DNA of 16,931 nucleotides from Candidatus Saccharimonadota bacterium. GTDB taxonomy: Bacteria > Patescibacteriota > Saccharimonadia > Saccharimonadales > UBA4665. Position 1 is the stretch's first letter; every line of letters begins with the position of its first letter. This document shows positions 1-5,763 of the stretch, one piece after another. The notes beneath the pieces were generated by a model. That model ran no database searches and was not told the origin of the DNA. It saw nothing but the letters and a program-made list of their open reading frames with translations. The stretch lies in contig JAQGGU010000031.1 in NCBI GenBank assembly GCA_028289265.1, positions 1 to 16,931 on the forward strand, written 5' to 3'. The position numbers and the translations under genes were made by a program.

Positions 1-516
1 GCCGGTTTCGGCATCAAAGAACTTATACTTTTGCCAGTCATAATCGAATCCTTTAGGTAATGCTCGCACTTCCTCTACCCATGCAAGCATGGTGTCTCTA
101 TCTTCAAGTTCGGCATACCCTGGGCTACTGCCTGCAAATAACGCTTCAAATTTTGTTGCCAGACCTTCTTCGATAGCTATGCCAACTGCCGATTGGTCGG
201 CCGGAGTAGTTTCATAACTGTAGCTGCGAAACACATGATAACTTTCATGAAAGTAAGTAGCCCTTAGTTCTGTAATCTTTTCTGCTTCGGGTGCATTGAA
301 CTGAGGGTCGTAGGCGAGCTTAACCAGATTAGGGCTCCAAGTAGCTCCTCCTGTCGCAAAATCGGGCACCAAATAGTTATTGTCGAACTCAATTTCAACA
401 TCGTCGGGTAAACCGGGAAGTAATGTCTGCAATTCTTGGTGCCAAGAACTGGCTAACTTTCGTAGTTCAGTCTCTAAAGACGGCTCAATAGTAGGAATTT
501 GTTCGGCTGAACTCAT
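1..516 (-). CDS. HExxH zinc-metalloprotease-like protein (DUF2268-like), C-terminus cut by window edge
   Basis: The reading frame runs open from an ATG at 516 to the window edge, giving 172 residues with the C-terminus missing. Residues 90-94 are HESYH, a HExxH zinc site, and 22 residues after the second His comes IEEGLATKFE (about 115-124). Its Glu is placed like the third zinc ligand of gluzincins, and the HExxH followed by E-G-L-A resembles predicted Zn-proteases of the DUF2268 type. I see no signal peptide or membrane segment, so a cytosolic protein is likely. The ATG is chosen because a TGC-TATAAT element ends exactly 6 nt before it, which predicts a leaderless mRNA; there is no Shine-Dalgarno. 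The tRNAs upstream have their own promoter. The metallopeptidase-like fold is fairly secure, but substrate and role are unknown. Confidence 0.7.
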   Translation of the reverse strand, partial: MSSAEQIPTIEPSLETELRKLASSWHQELQTLLPGLPDDVEIEFDNNYLVPDFATGGATWSPNLVKLAYDPQFNAPEAEKITELRATYFHESYHVFRSYSYETTPADQSAVGIAIEEGLATKFEALFAGSSPGYAELEDRDTMLAWVEEVRALPKGFDYDWQKYKFFDAETG

Positions 517-522
517 GCCGGA

Positions 523-531
523 ATTATAGCA
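523..531 (-). promoter_or_regulatory. Extended -10 element (TGC-TATAAT) of the HExxH gene
   Basis: On the minus strand TGC (531-529) precedes TATAAT (528-523), followed by 6 nt and the ATG at 516. With standard spacing the transcript would start on the A of the start codon. No clear -35 is seen. Confidence 0.6.
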
Positions 532-581
532 AAGTTCGGAAGTACCGATAGGGTCAATAAAAATAACAGATACGAAAGTGA

Positions 582-658
582 TGGTGCCCCGGGCTGGACT
601 CGAACCAGCGACCTTGAGCTTAGAAGTCTCCTGCTCTATCCATCTGAGCTACCAGGGC
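582..658 (-). tRNA. tRNA-Arg (anticodon TCT)
   Basis: A 77-nt cloverleaf including an encoded CCA. The acceptor GCCCTGG pairs with CCGGGGC (one G-T wobble), the D arm is GCTC/GAGC, the anticodon loop is CTTCTAA (anticodon TCT), the variable region is AGGTC, and the T arm GCTGG/CCAGC encloses TTCGAGT. The anticodon stem is unusual: GGAGA faces GCTCA, so only the three middle pairs form and both ends are purine-purine mismatches (G27-A43 and A31-G39). It reads AGA (and perhaps AGG) arginine codons. It lies just downstream of tRNA-Gly and is probably processed from the same transcript. Confidence 0.9.
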
Positions 659-671
659 TAATCGTCATTCG

Positions 672-746
672 TGGTGCGGGTGCGGAGAGTCGAACTCCGC
701 TCACCAGTTTGGAAAACTGGGATAATAACCGATATACGACACCCGC
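672..746 (-). tRNA. tRNA-Gly (anticodon TCC)
   Basis: A 75-nt cloverleaf with encoded CCA. The acceptor GCGGGTG pairs perfectly with CACCCGC, the anticodon stem CCAGT/ACTGG is perfect around the loop TTTCCAA (anticodon TCC), and the T arm CGGAG/CTCCG encloses TTCGACT. The weak D stem starting GTAT is normal for bacterial tRNA-Gly(TCC). It decodes GGA/GGG glycine codons. First gene of a two-tRNA unit; only 13 nt separate it from tRNA-Arg. Confidence 0.95.
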
Positions 747-781
747 ATGGTTACTGGTCGAATGTGACGAGAACAGAGGTG

Positions 782-809
782 ATTATAGCAGAAATGTAGA
801 GTTTGTCTA
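782..809 (-). promoter_or_regulatory. Promoter of the tRNA-Gly/tRNA-Arg unit
   Basis: On the minus strand a -35 TAGACA (809-804) is followed by 16 nt and TATAAT (787-782), with TGC directly before the -10 (extended -10). The predicted start near 775 leaves about 29 nt of 5' leader before tRNA-Gly, to be removed by RNase P. Confidence 0.65.
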
Positions 810-848
810 ACCTATATGGCATAAAAACAATGGCTAAACATAAACCTA

Positions 849-877
849 TTGACAAAAAGTCAAAAAAGGTATATACT
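849..877 (+). promoter_or_regulatory. Consensus sigma70-type promoter of the LPXTG/deacetylase/GT2 operon
   Basis: A perfect TTGACA (849-854), a 17-nt spacer and TATACT (872-877), the best promoter match in the window. Predicted start near 884, about 100 nt before the first clear ORF. It faces away from the divergent tRNA promoter (782-809). Confidence 0.8.
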
Positions 878-910
878 GATGGGTGACAGTGAGTTGGAGT
901 CATAAGGAGG

Positions 911-938
911 GACAAGGCTATTTAGCTTTGTCTTTTTT
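911..938 (+). terminator. Terminator/attenuator hairpin in the operon leader
   Basis: GACAAGGC (911-918) pairs with GCTTTGTC (925-932), with one G-T pair and an extra T-A closing a 4-nt loop, followed by six T (933-938). It lies about 27 nt after the predicted start and before the first gene, so it should stop much of the transcription and release a ~50-nt RNA unless antagonised. A Shine-Dalgarno-like AAGGAGG (904-910) sits directly 5' of the hairpin without a suitably spaced ATG. The stem is short and only moderately GC-rich, so efficiency is uncertain. Confidence 0.55.
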
Positions 939-986
939 CTTTGGGCCCTATGTTACTGCCGTATAAATTAACGGAGGTTACTGCTA

Positions 987-1148
987 ATGTACCAAGGTCC
1001 AGACATTGCCCCTGTAGTAGCTACAGGTGCAACATTAGGTGCTTTGACTCTGCCCAGTACGGGTGGCGACTTTGTTGTTACTCTGGCAGTTTCAGTAGCA
1101 GCCGGCTTAGTTGCTTGGGGCGTTTTGTACGCTCGCAGCGCTAGGTAA
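987..1148 (+). CDS. 53-residue LPXTG mini-protein with one membrane helix
   Basis: The ORF starts at an ATG 9 nt after GGAGG (973-977). The protein has a short N-terminal segment rich in Ala, Gly, Thr and Val, then LPSTGG (residues 22-27), a hydrophobic helix (about 29-48) and a basic tail YARSAR. This is the layout of a C-terminal sortase sorting signal, but almost nothing precedes it: there is no signal peptide and no folded domain. If a sortase cut between T25 and G26, only a 25-residue peptide would be transferred. It is the first gene of an operon with a deacetylase and a GT2 enzyme (19-nt gap to the next gene), and a sortase is encoded at 4248-4973. It may be a minimal sortase substrate or a small membrane subunit of the synthase, comparable in position, not in sequence, to PgaD/IcaD. 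The coding call is good; the function is inferred. Confidence 0.75.
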   Translation: MYQGPDIAPVVATGATLGALTLPSTGGDFVVTLAVSVAAGLVAWGVLYARSAR

Positions 1149-1167
1149 GTTCGGAAGGGTGGATACT

Positions 1168-2061
1168 ATGAATAAGACTGGGAATGTTTTTACGAAAGTA
1201 CGAAACGCAATCGGAGCACTGTTCATAGTAGCCATCGTTCTTATAGTGCCCTTATTTTCCGTATGGCAAATAGGGCGTTTCTTCTATGGTGGGCCTAAAC
1301 GCAGCGATAAAGCTCTCAGTAGTCTCGTCACGCGTCCTGCCGATACAAACCAGACTGACCCTCGATTATTTGATGAACCCCTTATTAGCGTCACCTTCGA
1401 TGATGGCTACGAAACGACTTATACAAAGGCCATGCCGCTATTACAGAAGTACGGCATCCGAACTACACAATATGTCTTATCCGGTACTGCGGACGACCCT
1501 ACCTATGTTAGCTGGGGCCAGATAAAGCGTATGCAGGAGGCGGGACATGAAATAGCCTGCCACACCGTCAATCACGCCGACCTGAGAACTCTTGACGATG
1601 AAGACTTGGATATACAAGTACGGACATGTAAAGAAGAACTCAGTAAGCGCTTTGGACCTGTTTATAACTTTGCGAGCCCATATGGTTCGCAGGATAAGCG
1701 GACTTTGGCGGTTATTGGCAAGTACTTCAAGTCACAGCGCAATACCAATGGTGATCCGACAAATGGCGTGAGTGCAGTAGACGTTAACCTGCGTGCCAAC
1801 TTCGACCCGATCAACATAATCGGAGTTACCGTCCGCCAGGACACTACAGTAGAGCAGTTGCGGCAGCTAGTGGCTTACACAAAAGCCAACAACGCCTGGC
1901 TTGTCCTGACATATCACCAGGCCGATGATCACAACTCAAAGTTTTCTGTCACGGAAAAAGATTTTGAACATCAATTCGCCTACCTTTCTAGTACCGATGT
2001 ACGCATCGTGACGATGCAAGAAGCACTAAAGAATTATAAGCAACAGAGAGTGGGACAATAA
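1168..2061 (+). CDS. Membrane-anchored polysaccharide deacetylase (CE4/NodB domain, PgaB-like)
   Basis: A 297-residue protein with an N-terminal membrane anchor (about 14-36) and an extracytoplasmic NodB domain. Visible CE4 motifs are TFDDG (76-80, catalytic base and metal Asp), HTVNH (132-136, metal ligands), FASPYG (168-173) and LTYH (247-250). The FAxPYG form is closer to PgaB/IcaB-type deacetylases than to peptidoglycan deacetylases with RxPY. The likely reaction is metal-dependent removal of acetyl groups from N-acetylhexosamine polymer at the cell surface. The ATG at 1168 is preferred over in-frame starts upstream because it follows a purine-rich GGAAGGGTGG and does not overlap the mini-protein gene. 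The stop is 1 nt before the GT2 start, so the two are almost certainly co-translated. It is clearly paralogous to the NodB domain at the end of the large protein at 5764-8340 (shared PLLQKYG, AGHE and FASPYG). Confidence 0.88.
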   Translation: MNKTGNVFTKVRNAIGALFIVAIVLIVPLFSVWQIGRFFYGGPKRSDKALSSLVTRPADTNQTDPRLFDEPLISVTFDDGYETTYTKAMPLLQKYGIRTTQYVLSGTADDPTYVSWGQIKRMQEAGHEIACHTVNHADLRTLDDEDLDIQVRTCKEELSKRFGPVYNFASPYGSQDKRTLAVIGKYFKSQRNTNGDPTNGVSAVDVNLRANFDPINIIGVTVRQDTTVEQLRQLVAYTKANNAWLVLTYHQADDHNSKFSVTEKDFEHQFAYLSSTDVRIVTMQEALKNYKQQRVGQ

Positions 2062-2062
2062 T

Positions 2063-3298
2063 ATGAGCACAACTAGCATATCTCGAGGTAACTACAGCAG
2101 TTACGTGGCAGAACGCCGCAATTACCAGCGTCCGATGTCGTATGCCCAAATGATGCCGCGCCGTTTGTATGTCAGCGTTGGCCGCGTCGGCCATGTTGAA
2201 GTGTTGGCGGAAAAAACTGAGGCGCTTAGTCCTAGCCGCGGCAAGCTGGCACTACTTATCGCTGGCCATAACGAAGAGCTCGTTATCGAGCAAACACTCC
2301 GCTCAGCAATAAAGTCTGGTATGCGTCCTCAGGATATCTTTGTTGTTGATGATAACTCCGATGATGCTACCCAGGAGATCGCCATTAGTGTCATCGGAAA
2401 AGACAATGTCCTGAAAGTAGACCGCAGCGGTAAAGGACTTGCACTCACAAAGGGCGCTGCTCATTTTAACCTTACTGAGCGCTACCAGTGGATACACATC
2501 GCTGATGCTGACGGTGGCTTCGCGACTGCTTACTTTGACATATTTAGAGATCGCCTTGACCCGCGGTACGCTGCTGCTACCGGTTATATCCGCAGCCTTC
2601 CCGGCAGTACAATCGGACAATACCGTGTGTACGAGTACACCCTCGGTATGGAAATCCACCGGCGTTTTCAGGCTATGACCCACACCGTATCGGTGATCCC
2701 GGGCCCGACTTCATGCTTCCGTGCCGATATCTTCCAAAGGGTCAACTTTGCCAATAAATGTATTACTGAAGACTTTGATGTGACGCTGCAGATCCACCGT
2801 CAAAAGCTGGGTAAGATCCAGTTTATTCCTGATGCCGTGGCCTATACTCAAGACCCTCTGACGCTCGGCGACTTTACTAAACAGATCACCCGCTGGAACC
2901 GCGGTATCATGCAGGGTATTCGCCGCCACCGTGTCGGACTGAAGGCGTCGCGTGTAGACGCGTACTTGTCTTACCAGATCCTGCAGAACTTTATGCTGCT
3001 CTTCAACTACGCAGTTATGTTGCCGTACATGGCCGTTACGCGACAGTCCATGGATGTGATCGCAATGGCGTTCCTTCTTGATGTTGCAATACTCTTCGGT
3101 ATTGTGATGGCTATCGTTATGAAGTCCGGCCGCAAAGATATCTTGAGCGCCTTCCCGCAGATCTATATCATGCGCTTTGTTACGCTCTACATATTCCTAA
3201 AGGAATTCATGAATGTCATGGTGCTAGGCAAGTATCGCGTCACTGAAGGAATTTGGGGCACGGCGGGCCGCCGCTTCAAGAACCCTGTGACGGTCTAG
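2063..3298 (+). CDS. Processive family 2 glycosyltransferase (PgaC/IcaA/NodC-like)
   Basis: A 411-residue membrane glycosyltransferase. GT2 landmarks in order: AGHNEE (67-72), VDDNSDD (95-101), DAD (148-150, metal/UDP-sugar binding), TEDFD (235-239, catalytic base) and QITRW (274-278), the QxxRW motif of processive synthases. After it come hydrophobic helices at about 303-325, 329-353 and 366-388; unlike many PgaC proteins there is no N-terminal membrane segment. It should polymerise a UDP-sugar, plausibly UDP-GlcNAc, on the cytoplasmic side and extrude the chain. It begins 1 nt after the deacetylase stop with no strong Shine-Dalgarno, indicating translational coupling. Its TAG stop lies inside a CTAG shared with the convergent kinase gene (4-nt overlap). 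The GT2 call is firm; polymer identity is inferred from the deacetylase partner. Confidence 0.88.
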   Translation: MSTTSISRGNYSSYVAERRNYQRPMSYAQMMPRRLYVSVGRVGHVEVLAEKTEALSPSRGKLALLIAGHNEELVIEQTLRSAIKSGMRPQDIFVVDDNSDDATQEIAISVIGKDNVLKVDRSGKGLALTKGAAHFNLTERYQWIHIADADGGFATAYFDIFRDRLDPRYAAATGYIRSLPGSTIGQYRVYEYTLGMEIHRRFQAMTHTVSVIPGPTSCFRADIFQRVNFANKCITEDFDVTLQIHRQKLGKIQFIPDAVAYTQDPLTLGDFTKQITRWNRGIMQGIRRHRVGLKASRVDAYLSYQILQNFMLLFNYAVMLPYMAVTRQSMDVIAMAFLLDVAILFGIVMAIVMKSGRKDILSAFPQIYIMRFVTLYIFLKEFMNVMVLGKYRVTEGIWGTAGRRFKNPVTV

Positions 3299-4194
3299 GG
3301 CCGTTGCAGCAGCTCATAGCAAATTGTCATATTTCTTGCTTGGGCGCTCCTTAGTCTCCATTCGCGGTCGTTTGCACCTTCATTTCCGTGCAGTATTGAA
3401 TCGAGCCAGAAACTCATAAGGTACATCAGCATTTGCCGATCGAATGCCCCGGGATACGCGCTATAAGGGTCTAGGCCCGACTGGTATACGTCGATAAACA
3501 GCGAAGTAGCATCGAGACTTTCGTCTCCTATACAAAGCCAATTCCAATCAATCAACATGCCTCGGCCTGTTGCTGGATTGTAACCAAAATTGTCTCCGCG
3601 AATATCCTCATGTATTAAAGTATCTTCGCGCATCCGCCAGCCGGACTGCTGTTCTGCGAATTGATGCAGCTGAGCCGTATCAAATGTGATAGGGCTACCG
3701 AGCGTGGTTAGTTTGCCGTTAAGAATATCCAAATTACCGGGCTGGAGCAAATGCGCCCATTTCAAGTCATGCGATACTATATTGTCTGATTTGAAACTGG
3801 CGTGGCCGATAAACAGGTCTTTGTATTGTTGCAGGGCGGATCTCGCATCCATCACAGCATCGAGCTTATTTTTATCCCAATTATTTTCAAAATTGGCACC
3901 GTCTAGGTAAGTGATAGCCATGCCAGTATGATCATCCTTGCATGCCAGAAGTTCTGGGATGAAGGGATATCTTGCGGCGGTAAGTTTTTGATAAACTATA
4001 ATTTCTTTTTTTAGCCATTTTTCTGTTAACTCGCTATCTGCTATTTTTACAAACACTTTCGTGCCGTCACGCAACTCTACTATGCCTCGTGTGGCCGTAG
4101 TAAATCCCCCGTCAACGCTAACTATATTCCCGAGTTGTGGAGCGATGTCACGGTTCCAGTCATACGATAGCGAAAGTGGGGCTATATTAGTCAT
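3295..4194 (-). CDS. APH/choline-kinase-family small-molecule phosphotransferase
   Basis: A 299-residue protein with an APH-type kinase fold. Visible are a candidate ATP-binding lysine (VFVK, K50) with a following Glu (KKE, about E64), the hinge-like ITYLDGANF (94-102), the catalytic loop HEDIRGDN (195-202, with H195, D197 and N202 in the HxDxxxxN pattern) and the metal-binding LIDWNW (214-219, D216). Such enzymes phosphorylate hydroxyl groups of sugars, choline, aminoglycosides or similar; the substrate cannot be read from sequence and antibiotic resistance should not be assumed. The ATG lies 6 nt after TGC-TATTAT, indicating a leaderless mRNA, although AAGG also occurs just before it. It overlaps the convergent GT2 gene by 4 nt. 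The sortase gene upstream (53-nt gap) is in the same direction. Confidence 0.75.
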   Translation of the reverse strand: MTNIAPLSLSYDWNRDIAPQLGNIVSVDGGFTTATRGIVELRDGTKVFVKIADSELTEKWLKKEIIVYQKLTAARYPFIPELLACKDDHTGMAITYLDGANFENNWDKNKLDAVMDARSALQQYKDLFIGHASFKSDNIVSHDLKWAHLLQPGNLDILNGKLTTLGSPITFDTAQLHQFAEQQSGWRMREDTLIHEDIRGDNFGYNPATGRGMLIDWNWLCIGDESLDATSLFIDVYQSGLDPYSAYPGAFDRQMLMYLMSFWLDSILHGNEGANDREWRLRSAQARNMTICYELLQRP

Positions 4195-4200
4195 GCCTTC

Positions 4201-4209
4201 ATAATAGCA
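4201..4209 (-). promoter_or_regulatory. Extended -10 element (TGC-TATTAT) of the kinase gene
   Basis: Minus strand TGC (4209-4207), TATTAT (4206-4201), six bases, then the ATG at 4194. The predicted transcription start coincides with the start codon. Confidence 0.55.
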
Positions 4210-4247
4210 AGAACTCTAAATGTTAAGGCCGTGGATGAATATGAGGG

Positions 4248-4973
4248 TTAGCGGGGGAGGGCTTGGGAGGTGATGCGAGGGACGTCTTCCGGGGATATAG
4301 GCGTCGCGGTGCTTGGCTTCGGGCTAATCTGGGCGGCGCTAATGACCAGGCGGTTCTTGTTGGTGCCTACTGGCGTACAGGTGATGAGTGTTAGGCGGGG
4401 GTCGTCAGTGTGCTTGACGACGGTCAGGTCGGTAGGGGGTACGACGCGCTTTTCAGATACGCGGTAGATATAACGGGTACCTTTATAGTCAAGTGTGATG
4501 CGGTCACCCACTTCCATCTTATCGAGCATGGTAAAGACGAATTTATAATCACCAGGGGCCCATGCTTGTCCGCTAGAGTGACCGAGGACAACCATATTGC
4601 CGGCCTGGCCAGGCAAGGCTGTGTTGCCATAGTGGACGACGCCGCGGCGCAGGGCTAGCTGTACCTTACCTTCATTGAGGCTGGTTTCGTCGTAGACTAT
4701 TGGCGCATTGACGTTAATCTTGGGGATACCCAGGGCTACCGAATCTACGGGTGGAGCAAAGGTGCTGCTGACGAACGTACTTTGACTATTTGAATTAGTG
4801 AATCGGTACTGTGCCTGAGCCATGATCCATTGGCTGTTGAGGGCGCCAAGAATGGCTACAAACATGCCCACGCCAAGCAGGGGCGGCAGGATATTGTGCC
4901 GAAAGCTAATAGCGGCCTTGGGGTGGACAGGCTTAGGGTAGAAGGTTGGTGTCGGTGCATAAGTGTCTGCCAT
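4248..4973 (-). CDS. Sortase (membrane-anchored transpeptidase)
   Basis: A 241-residue protein with an N-terminal membrane anchor (about 29-51) and a sortase beta-barrel. Catalytic residues are visible: His in VVLGHSS (H132), Cys in TLITCTP (C199) and Arg in NRLVIS (R208). The TCTPxGxNxxRL pattern recalls class C-type sortases, but the lid and C-terminal helix of that class are absent, so I do not assign a class. It cleaves LPXTG-like signals and joins the product to peptidoglycan or another acceptor outside the membrane. The only LPXTG protein I see in the window is the mini-protein at 987-1148. A TGC-TATAAT element ends 9 nt before the ATG, predicting a leader of about 3 nt; no Shine-Dalgarno is present. 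It is read away from the LPXTG operon. Confidence 0.88.
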   Translation of the reverse strand: MADTYAPTPTFYPKPVHPKAAISFRHNILPPLLGVGMFVAILGALNSQWIMAQAQYRFTNSNSQSTFVSSTFAPPVDSVALGIPKINVNAPIVYDETSLNEGKVQLALRRGVVHYGNTALPGQAGNMVVLGHSSGQAWAPGDYKFVFTMLDKMEVGDRITLDYKGTRYIYRVSEKRVVPPTDLTVVKHTDDPRLTLITCTPVGTNKNRLVISAAQISPKPSTATPISPEDVPRITSQALPR

Positions 4974-4982
4974 AATGAGCTA

Positions 4983-4991
4983 ATTATAGCA
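4983..4991 (-). promoter_or_regulatory. Extended -10 element (TGC-TATAAT) of the sortase gene
   Basis: Minus strand TGC (4991-4989) and TATAAT (4988-4983), 9 nt before the ATG at 4973. The predicted transcript starts about 3 nt upstream of the start codon. Confidence 0.6.
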
Positions 4992-5030
4992 TAAAAGCTT
5001 TAGAATTACAATACTAAGACAACAAAAATA

Positions 5031-5759
5031 CTAATCTTGCAATGTATAGCCACGCGAAGTGGTAATGATGCTTTTCCAAGGTCCAGACGGCACATCTGCA
5101 GCTCGTACAAAGCCCCAGTCGGTGTTATCTGAGCCAGTGAGGCCTAAGTAGTCGCGAATGGCAGGCGATACATCGAGTCCCGCATGCAAGCCATCTGTAT
5201 TACGGGGCTCGGCCTTACCGAAGACGTAGGCGGTGTCGTCTTCCTCAAATGGACCGACATCTTCCCATTGAGCATAAGCTACGCGGTCGTTATGACGTAT
5301 TGCTACCCAGATATTCTTGCACTGTGAATGCGAACGGTCGGGTGTCACAGCCAAACGGGCGCACTCCTCGGCTGAGTTCTTCGGCTCTCCATCTGGAGCA
5401 AAATCGTTGTAAGGCAGGGCAACATAAAAGGGATTTTCTTTCGGGGTGAAATCCGCTGGTAGATAGCCGTTACGTGCATCGGGTGAGTCGATACCGCCGT
5501 AATGCTCCTGCCATTCTCCGTCCCAGGCACTGTCGGCATTGGGGATGTAGCCATTGGCCGCGTCGCTTGATTCGCCTATCCAAAAGACGGTGGTCATGAT
5601 ACCGGTGTGGGAAAACTGCGGGTCTGCTATAGGATCCGGTGAGTCACCGATGGAATCTTGCGTCAGCGCAACGGTCGCTACGGCACAGATGCTTATCGCA
5701 AAAGCAGCAAGCCCTCCTCGAATGAGAAGGGCTTGGTTTTTGGCTAGAATGCTTTCCAT
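5031..5759 (-). CDS. Secreted or anchored RlpA/expansin-like double-psi beta-barrel protein
   Basis: A 242-residue protein with an N-terminal hydrophobic segment (about 12-32, signal anchor or signal peptide) and an extracytoplasmic region. FYVALPYNDF (111-120), AQWEDVGPF (163-171) and GLDVSPAIRDYLGL (194-207) look like a double-psi beta-barrel of the RlpA/expansin kind, whose members bind or loosen cell-wall polysaccharide. Two cysteines (C133, C147) could form a disulfide. Before the barrel, a short motif is duplicated: DAANGYIP (65-72) and DARNGYLP (94-101). The ATG at 5759 is chosen because it follows the stop of the large deacetylase by 4 nt; a TTG at 5801 is in frame but would overlap that gene. 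It is translationally coupled to the deacetylase, so the two probably act on the same polymer. The fold assignment is moderate; the activity is inferred. Confidence 0.6.
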   Translation of the reverse strand: MESILAKNQALLIRGGLAAFAISICAVATVALTQDSIGDSPDPIADPQFSHTGIMTTVFWIGESSDAANGYIPNADSAWDGEWQEHYGGIDSPDARNGYLPADFTPKENPFYVALPYNDFAPDGEPKNSAEECARLAVTPDRSHSQCKNIWVAIRHNDRVAYAQWEDVGPFEEDDTAYVFGKAEPRNTDGLHAGLDVSPAIRDYLGLTGSDNTDWGFVRAADVPSGPWKSIITTSRGYTLQD

Positions 5760-5763
5760 GCTT

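Noticed and set aside
941..1144. Longer plus-strand frame overlapping the LPXTG mini-protein
   Set aside because: It has no ribosome-binding site and a Cys/Arg/Ser-rich composition typical of an out-of-frame reading, while the 987 frame has GGAGG and a recognisable sorting signal.
1111..1167. N-terminal extension of the membrane-anchored deacetylase
   Set aside because: The extra 19 codons overlap the mini-protein gene and lack a ribosome-binding site; the ATG at 1168 has one and gives a normal basic start before the membrane helix.
3295..4194. Aminoglycoside resistance gene
   Set aside because: The kinase motifs define the broad APH superfamily only; nothing points to an aminoglycoside substrate or to an acquired resistance cassette.
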